Shown here piece after piece: positions 56,906-64,000 of a stretch of 64,000 bases of DNA; within the stretch, counting starts at the first letter, position 1, and the number at the start of each line of letters is the position of its first letter. This DNA is from Lindgomyces ingoldianus. Its lineage: Eukaryota; Ascomycota; Dothideomycetes; Pleosporales; Lindgomycetaceae. Location: NCBI RefSeq assembly GCF_010093535.1, contig NW_022985187.1, positions 230,051 through 294,050 of the forward strand, in the 5' to 3' direction. The notes under the pieces are model-generated. The model was not told the origin of the DNA. It saw only the letters and a list, made by a program, of their open reading frames with translations, and did not search any database. A program made the position numbers and the translations under genes.

Positions 56906-59900
56906 AGTTCCAGGGGGGAGCACTGGGAAGACCGTAATCGGGGGTAGTAGTCCTAGGTTTTCTCATCGTAAATTCTCTAAATAATGTTTCTAAAATAGTT
57001 TTTTGTTCATGAAGCTGTGATGGTAATAGTAAGGTCCAACATATTCACACACCTCTAATTTGCATTCGCACTCCACCTCCGAAAGTGAAATGTTCCTTCA
57101 GTTCGCAACGTTGTAGGGGTTAAGGTTTTTGAGCGAATTTCTTCACTTTTAATGGTGTGTGACTATACTTTGAAGATGTGTGCACACATTCTAAAGTATT
57201 AAGCCTAAAAGTTAATAAAAAATCCTTAAAATTCTACAATATAACTATGACTAAGATTCTTTAAAGTACTTAATAGAGTGTAATATATAATCACTGTGAT
57301 TGTGTGAGAGCTATCGAGCAGGATAGGGGTAGAGCGAGAGTAATCCTTAGGGTCGGAAACAGAGCTACAGAGGCTGAAGAGCGTGGACGGATTATACCCG
57401 ATGTCACGCCATTAGCCACTCAGGGGTCAGGTAACCACGACAGATTGTTTTTAACACAGGCTTAGCTACCTCTCCATTTCATCTCTATTATTCACTGTAC
57501 ATCTTGCCAAGTCTTTTCTCTTATTAGTTTAAAAAAGCGCCAGATTAATGTCTAATTAGCCTATAAAACTTTCCACCACTTTTGCAAATATTCTAGATTT
57601 TTAAGGCAAATAAATATATTTTACTAGGTCTATTACTATATTCTAGGTGTTTTAATGCAATATTATAATGCTGTGTTCTGTTGTTAGTGGGCTACAGTTT
57701 GCCCCTTTGTTACTGTTTACAGTTTTAAGGTGTCGCCAAGCCGGAATCGGTATGTCGGCGTCTGTCTTCCGAATGTCAAACCTGACTTTGCAACTGACCG
57801 ACGCGGTGCTCCGTATGAACATTGTCGGCGGCACGGGAGATTTGTTCGTCTATATCGCTATTCTTCCTTTGTTATTGCTAAATTTTCCTCATCCAAGCTT
57901 CCGAAAAGGAAGGCTCATACCTGCTCGTGTTATTCAGTTTAAGACTATCTTCTTTAACTCGTAGCCTAAATTTAGATCCTTACTAGATTAGCGGTATCTC
58001 TAGTTCTAGTCTGGATGATCTCCATTCAGTTCTTAACATGGTTAGCATGACTGTCTAAGAAAAGAAGGGTGGAAAGAATTACTTACCTAAGCTTCTTTCA
58101 AGTCTCTAGACTCAGAACAACATAACCAAGGACGACCTTATTTCTTGCTAGAGGAGAAGAAGTGAGAGATGTCCAACATAATTCAGAGCTAGAAGATTTT
58201 TGCTTCACATAATGTTAATGAACGCGACAAGTTGGCAGGCATACTGGAAAGGAAAGCTATTTTTAAAGCCTCCAGTCTAGGTTGAGACATCAAAAGCGTG
58301 GGAGTAGAGTTTTAGTTCGGAGTCTAGACATGACAAAGTGATCCATTTTTAGGCCTTTGTCTGGTCTGCGAAGGCATGGGGCTCCTAGATAGGTCTTTTT
58401 TCAAGCCTTGTGTAGAAAGGTTTTGGTTTTTATACCAAGCCTAAGGTCTAATTTATGGAGAAATTGTTCAAAATTATTACCCCTTTTTGGGAAGGACATG
58501 CTCTTAAATTAGTTCAATTCAATTCTTGTGTAGGCATGTGCGTTAGCATTCAGAATTTGAGGGTGGAGACAAGCAAGACATGGAGATACTCTGGAATCTG
58601 GTGCATTCTAGTCCCGAGCGAGAGAAAATACATGACGCTTTTTACTGTTACATTTTTCTAGACTTACACTCTGTAACTTGGCGCCAACCTTTTGTTCTTG
58701 ACGTATAATAACTTTGCGATAAAGGAAAAGCGGGTAGAGTTCCAAAGATATAGTCTAGCGCTCCTGAGAAATTATTCTAGACCTTGAAGGAAGGAGTTTA
58801 TTGACGATTCCCTAACTCCAGGTACGTCTAGAGTGATTAGAGTCCGAATGCGTGAATTCTATTCCAGAAGAAAGAGGGGTATGAGGACTTTTTCCAGGTC
58901 CTCTTGGATCTTATTCCAGACGTCTAGGAAGTGCTTAATCAACCGTTGCCCGGCTCTAGACCCATCTGAAGACACTGGAAGGGCATCCCCAGTTCCAATT
59001 TCAGATACGCAAAGAACAGGAGTGGAAACATGAGAAAGTTTCCTTTGGTTTAATTCCAAACGTGTGGTGAATTTGCTCAATCGAGGGTCGCCTCACTGAA
59101 TAACAAGGAGACTTTTCAGCTTACACCCTTAGTCTCGCCGATTCGTGCCTATGTTCCTGTCGCTTGTGACTTTATTACTTGGTGCGGACCAGAACTGACA
59201 AGCGGTGGGCCAGTGATAATTTCAGAGCAGAAATTGCTTTCTTGCACCTTGCACTTATTACCGGCGCTTCCAACAAGGCGTAGTACTGTACGATTAGGCG
59301 ATTTTAATGCCTATAAAGGTGAGATTTTGTGTACGTTCGTACAGTATAGAGGATGAGTGGTAGGTTTACTCATTGTAACCATTATGGCTCACGTGATCAG
59401 AACGAGTAGTACAATTCAATCAAAGTACGCTGCACTCTAGTTAAAACATCTAAGATTATAAGTCTCAAAAGAAGAAGGATTAAGGTCTATAAAACTATTA
59501 GATAACTAATTCCCTTAGCAACACAAGCAGAAAGGTCTAAAAGCTTGCAGATTACTACCTTTGTAGCGCTTTAAGAGCCCTACTTATAGCACTAACGGCA
59601 GAGGTAGAGGCAGATTACCTTACCTCGCTGCGATTAGTCTTTGGCTACAGACAGCGTAATACCGCAGGATATGGCAGGAGGCGCGGTGTATAGGGCTCTT
59701 AACTTCTGCCACCTAAAAGACGAGACAACAGAGGGATTTAGTTAACTAGACGAGGCCTGTGAGGCAGCAAAGCGCATGGATAGGTAACTCCACAATAGAG
59801 TATAGTTAATAATAGGCAGATAGATAGATAAAAACACTTAGAAAGAGATTTTACAGTCCTCACAAATTTACTAGCTAAATAGAGTGCTAGAAACCCCCCT

Positions 59901-61081
59901 AAACGCTCCCCGAGACCTACTGCTTGCCAGAGCCCTTCTAAAATGGCAATACAGTCTGCACTACGTAACGTACCTAGGGCATCATTAGACATACGGTGCG
60001 GCCCACGAACTGGGTACATTCGTACTGAACACGTGACCGTCACACGGTTCACTTTGTACGGACCGTAGTACGCCCTGTTGGAAGCTTTGTTTATTACAAC
60101 ACTCTAGCATACAAGACCCCTGGGGGGCAATTTTTGATACATAGTCCGAACACGTGGTCTCGCGCGACCTGTTTTCAGTCCCAGACCTGGGAGGACATAT
60201 CATTTAGTAATCGGAGTTATCGTACAGTGAAGGAAGTACCTCGAGTCCCTTGACCTTTTAGACTCTAAGAATGCGATATCATGCCGTCAGTCTTAGTGCG
60301 TAGGGTACACGGAGAGGAGAGGATGTACGGGAATTAGCTAGAGCTGACTGGGATGAGGGTTGAGTAAAACGACGGTGATTTAGGGGGAGGTGTATGGCAT
60401 ATAGTGAGAAGAACTGTAACCTTGAGCAAATGAAAGTTTTCCGTTCTAACTAGGTGGAACGAAATAGCTTAATACTTATAGTATTCAATACGGCGGTGAG
60501 TGTACTGGAATATTTCCGCAATAAGAGGTAGCAATATTTATTTCTGAACAGAGAAAGCAATCTCAAGTGAATTGACCAGAGATCTTGAGGATACTAGTGA
60601 TTGGTCAAGGTGGCTTGCTGAAAATCTCAGAAGATAAAGCTCAATATCTTTTGATCGTTGCCTGATCTTATAGAAACGTTGTTGAGGTGTGCAAAGAGGG
60701 CAGCAAGGAACCCAGGGGACAACTGATCAGAAGTGTCTAGGTTGGTGTGCACAAACTCCTGAAGGTTAACACACGCGCCAACTCTTGGCAGACATGCAGA
60801 CCTCATTTTGACGCGTCTCCCTCACTGGCTTCCAAGCTCTCTGAGTCTTATACTCATCAAGTCCTACGGCTCTTAACTTTATTCGGAACAATTCTTCAAA
60901 GTTTCCGTATCATGCCCTTCATCAAATTCCACTGCGAAATCCTCTACAAATTCATCCCGGGTTCTGATGTCGTTGTCGAGCCATTTCCTGACAGTCTTTC
61001 TTCCAATTTTCTGTTACCTAGAAAGTCCAGACGTTCAATATTGTTGGAGTTTGTCGATAAAGCTAGACCGTTACCACATCC
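56906..61081. other. 4.2-kb AT-rich stretch without a recognised gene
   Basis: Scattered short frames only: 57668-57964 plus (98 codons, partly hydrophobic), 58455-58661 plus, 58859-59080 minus and 59738-60052 minus. None carries a known motif. The composition shifts between AT-rich and normal, and G/A-biased strings suggest decayed repeats. A plus-strand frame at 60747-61151 overlaps the 3' end of the kelch gene and is probably chance. Confidence 0.45.
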
Positions 61082-62883
61082 TCAACTGACTTCAAAAGGT
61101 TGTACCGCAGCACCAAGGCTTTGTCTCTCCCTTGCGTCTATGTGTCCTTGAATCTCAACAGACTCCTTCTTTCCTGGCGGCGATTCCACTATGCTTGGGC
61201 CTTCTCCCGATAGTTCTGCCCTATGCTCAGGAGGGAGCTCGACTGGGTCAACCCTAAGCCTAGCTTCATGTCGGCGCTTGTGCAATACTCCATAGAAGAG
61301 CGCAGCCCCTACCATTGCCAAGCTTGCAATACCTCCGATGATTGCGCCTGCAATGACCCCAGTGTGGGACTGAGGCAACGCTGCAGCCGCCCCCGTCGTC
61401 GAGCTTGGCGCAGGACTAAATGTTGCTAAAAAGACGTCTTTCAACCCGGAGTCGTCCCATGCCTTTGGGTAGCGGTTGCCACTGGAATAGGAGGCCTGCA
61501 CGATGCTTGGAGTATCATAGCTCGGGATCGCTGCGTCCCACTTGTTCGTCCACTGCAACGCAGTCATATCGAACACCTTTAGGCCTTGAGTGAAGGGGTC
61601 TGGATCACTGTTTGTGCTCGCGTCGGATGAGTTGACTCCCCCAATGCTGATCATCTGCCTTCCAACAGCGTGGCACGTATGCCGAATACGAGCTTCTGAC
61701 GATGTGTAATTGGCTTTGAACCAACGGAATGCAGGCAACGAGAGGACGAAGACTTCATCATAGTTCATAGACCGCGATGCTGTGTTGGTGTACCCTCCGT
61801 ATACAAAAATCTCGAAAGTCGAACTACTAGGTGCCGAAGCTCCCACAACGCAGAATCGGTCGCGTTGGGTTGGAATATCTTCTGGTCTACCGGATGCTGT
61901 TTGGCTAAACCATCGGCGTTGGGCTGGGTCGAAGAGGGTAATATTGGCCATGTCCTGGTATAAGCTTCCGTCATCGAAAGTTTCTAGAGAAGGGGAAGTT
62001 TGGCCGCCTATGGCGACCACCAAGCCTCGTCCTCCCCAATTAGGCACATGAATCATACCACCGAATTCGTGAGTACCTGTTTTAGAATAACCTAGTGCTG
62101 TATCGTTGTAGAATTGACCGCTTGTGAAGTTCATTGCTTGCATCCCAGGAGTAGGCACATTGCTGCCTGTGTTCGTAGACTGGCTTGTTCTTCTGTTCGC
62201 ATATCCGCCTAGATAGTAACCCTCACCTCTTCCAAAGGCCGCCGAACCGCCTGCAGGACGGGTTAAACTTCGCCATACCGGACTATTCACTTCAACTTTG
62301 TCCCAGTGCCCACCAGGGCCAGGATCAAGCAGGGTGAATTTCCACAGACTTTCCAGAGGCACCGTCAAAGGTCCGTCCCATTGCACAAGCTCGCTAATCT
62401 CGCCGCCGTACGCGTAAACCACGCCGTGTTGCTCATCGCACCAAAAGTTGACCCGGTTGAGGTTTGGGCATAGCCCCTTCTCAATAACTGCAGGTATCAC
62501 TATATGTTCTGCGGACTGCGTAGAGAAAGAAACGCTGAGGTCAATTGCAAGTGTTTGATCTCTGCAAATACCGATCAGTTAGTGAACCGTCGAAGAATGA
62601 ATAGAATACTGACAAAATTGACGATGCTATACCAGTTCCGTTCACCCAAGTGTACTCTCCTCCGTCTATGTAAAGAGTCTTGTTGATCAGAAACGCTTTT
62701 AGAGTTAGCTTAGCTAGAAGAAAAACGCTCGTATCCCGACTTACAACCATGGTATTGCCTTCTTACGAATGGTGCCGTAACACTGCCCGACCTTTCCACT
62801 TGCGAGGGTTTAAACGAAGCCGCAGAAGCCGTGCGAATGGATCCACAATAGACAAGACAAACCCAACACCAGGCTGAAATCAT
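61082..62883 (-). CDS. Secreted-type kelch-repeat protein with one membrane segment
   Basis: Exons 62883-62745, 62695-62614 and 62561-61082 join to 566 aa. The first exon encodes a signal peptide (MISAWCWVCLVYCGSIRTA). The joined sequence then reads LINKTLYIDGGEYTW, a first kelch blade, followed by DEQHGVVYAYGGEIS, GRGEGYYLGGYANRR, GGRGLVVAIGGQTS, EIFVYGGYTNTAS, RHTCHAVGRQMISIGGVN: five or six kelch motifs with the G-G pair, enough for a beta-propeller. Several N-x-S/T sites fit a lumenal or external propeller. A single membrane helix follows (GVIAGAIIGGIASLAMVGAA LFYGVL), then a basic stop-transfer HKRRHEARLR and an acidic 70-residue cytosolic tail. Type I topology is inferred. Donor of intron 2 is GTCAGT. 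Ligand unknown. Confidence 0.88.
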
Positions 62884-64000
62884 GGCGAACCTGACAAGGC
62901 GAGATTCAAACTACTTCTTGTTTCGACTGCAGCGCGGTGTGAGCAATTGCTTTCGATCCAGTGCGTTGACTTTGTTAGAGCCTTGGAACTGTGCAACATG
63001 AAGCTCCAATCTGGGGCCCATGAACCCATTGTCATCAGCCCAATTGCTGATCAAATTGTTCATGGCTTCCTCGAAGACTTGGAGGTACATGTGCGACCAG
63101 AGCAGGCCATTAATTGCCTGAAACCTCACACTGCACTAATCATAGAAAATTTTTATCATTTGCCTCTTCCGCAAACGCCGCCGATCCTTTGTGCACGCAT
63201 CTGAAAGTAATAGGTGGGTCCCTTTGCCTTCGCAACTCTATTGGACCTAGTTTCGATCAAGTTCGGAGAGTTGAGGCTCATCCTCCAATGGCCCCCACAT
63301 CCCATTTCCTACCAGGGGCGCCGCTGATGGAACAGGGATCTCTAATGGAAACAAACATCAAACATGTCCGTATGATGCAGCATTACAGAGCAAAGTTGGC
63401 CTGCAAAGGATTGCGAGTGCTTTTGGATGCCATGTTCCACCAGCGGAATTGGCAACTTTTACGTCCATCGACGCCTGAAGTAGAAAAAAATGTCAGCAGC
63501 CTCGGAAGAACGCCCCCTCTACGCTACAAATTTAGCAGTCAGACTGATTAAACTTTTGGGCCCTACCCGCACTAAGATCCTCAGATGCCATAACTCTACA
63601 CTGGCCGAGACCTTGTTTTAATGTGAGACCAGGTAAACTGCACAGACATAAACTTCGCGAGAACTTTCAAGAATAGACTAGGATTCGAAAAGTAGTCCAC
63701 ACTCATCAACGAAAGCTGACCAATGTGGTACCTGCTGCTTAACTGCGATGTTTATACGGACTCCCTGTGTAGAAAGCAAGAAGCATGTCCGATCATTTAT
63801 CAGTTTGTATCAAACTGAGCGCAATGACTGAAAGGCAGCGTCAGCTCACAATTTCCAAAAAAAAAAAAAAGCAAAGGATCAACGAGGCTGAGGCGCTCTA
63901 AACTTCTGCAGGCAATTATTCGAGCTCTTATCTTCCAAGTTTTTTTAAAGGTGCATTTGGGTATCTCTCTGAGCTAAACTGCAACTCGCCTCATATCCTT
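62884..64000. other. Right-edge region
   Basis: Promoter space of the kelch gene and beyond. Plus-strand frames at 62947-63204 and 63114-63551 (145 codons) overlap each other and have no recognisable motif. A run of 14 A lies near 63857. No gene supported. Confidence 0.45.

Overview
The window looks like nuclear DNA of a filamentous ascomycete (Pezizomycotina). Genes carry many short introns (about 26-150 nt, mostly 45-75) with GTRNGT-type donors and CTRAC-like branch sites. Housekeeping genes are GC-balanced. Between them lie very AT-rich, stop-riddled transposon relics whose differences are C-to-T/G-to-A transitions, as expected of repeat-induced point mutation (RIP). I cannot fix the class or genus from sequence alone.

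Layout. 0-8.6 kb: an intact 8-exon MFS exporter (2036-4144, minus) head-to-head with a truncated, frameshifted start of a bifunctional diterpene cyclase (4732-5080), then an unrecognised Q/P/G-rich protein (5404-6444). This looks like the remains of a diterpenoid cluster. 8.7-19.0 kb: a transposon island. It holds a RIP-damaged Ty3/Gypsy element with two 318-bp LTRs and a 5-bp target duplication, an internal pogo/Fot1-type relic meeting an inverted copy that runs into a 470-N assembly gap, and a RIP-damaged hAT element with 11-bp terminal repeats and an 8-bp duplication. 20.7-36.4 kb: accessory and housekeeping genes: PTH11-like membrane protein, old-yellow-enzyme family oxidoreductase, GFA-domain protein, a dead beta-lactamase-family gene, methylthioribulose-1-phosphate dehydratase (methionine salvage), a DUF3602/PAR32-like repeat protein, and a mitochondrial phosphate carrier. 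36.8-40.7 kb: a repeat-rich block with a Tc1/mariner relic, a 30-bp minisatellite, interlocked palindromes with 173/174-bp arms and two tracts of a 10-bp tandem repeat. 40.7-56.9 kb: a dense conserved block: DUF1295/steroid-reductase-like protein, Ala-rich secreted repeat protein, RNase P/MRP subunit RPP1, casein kinase II alpha, and two valyl-tRNA synthetase genes in tandem. 56.9-61.1 kb: AT-rich, no recognisable gene. 61.1-62.9 kb: a secreted-type kelch-repeat protein with one C-terminal membrane segment.

Three points stand out. The tandem ValRS pair appears to have split roles: copy 1 has an upstream in-frame AUG adding a mitochondrial-type presequence, copy 2 does not, and they share no intron positions. 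The casein kinase II alpha frame is open for about 180 codons upstream of the usual start and encodes a credible membrane anchor. The CK2 and RPP1 start codons, if the long CK2 frame is used, are only 7 bp apart.
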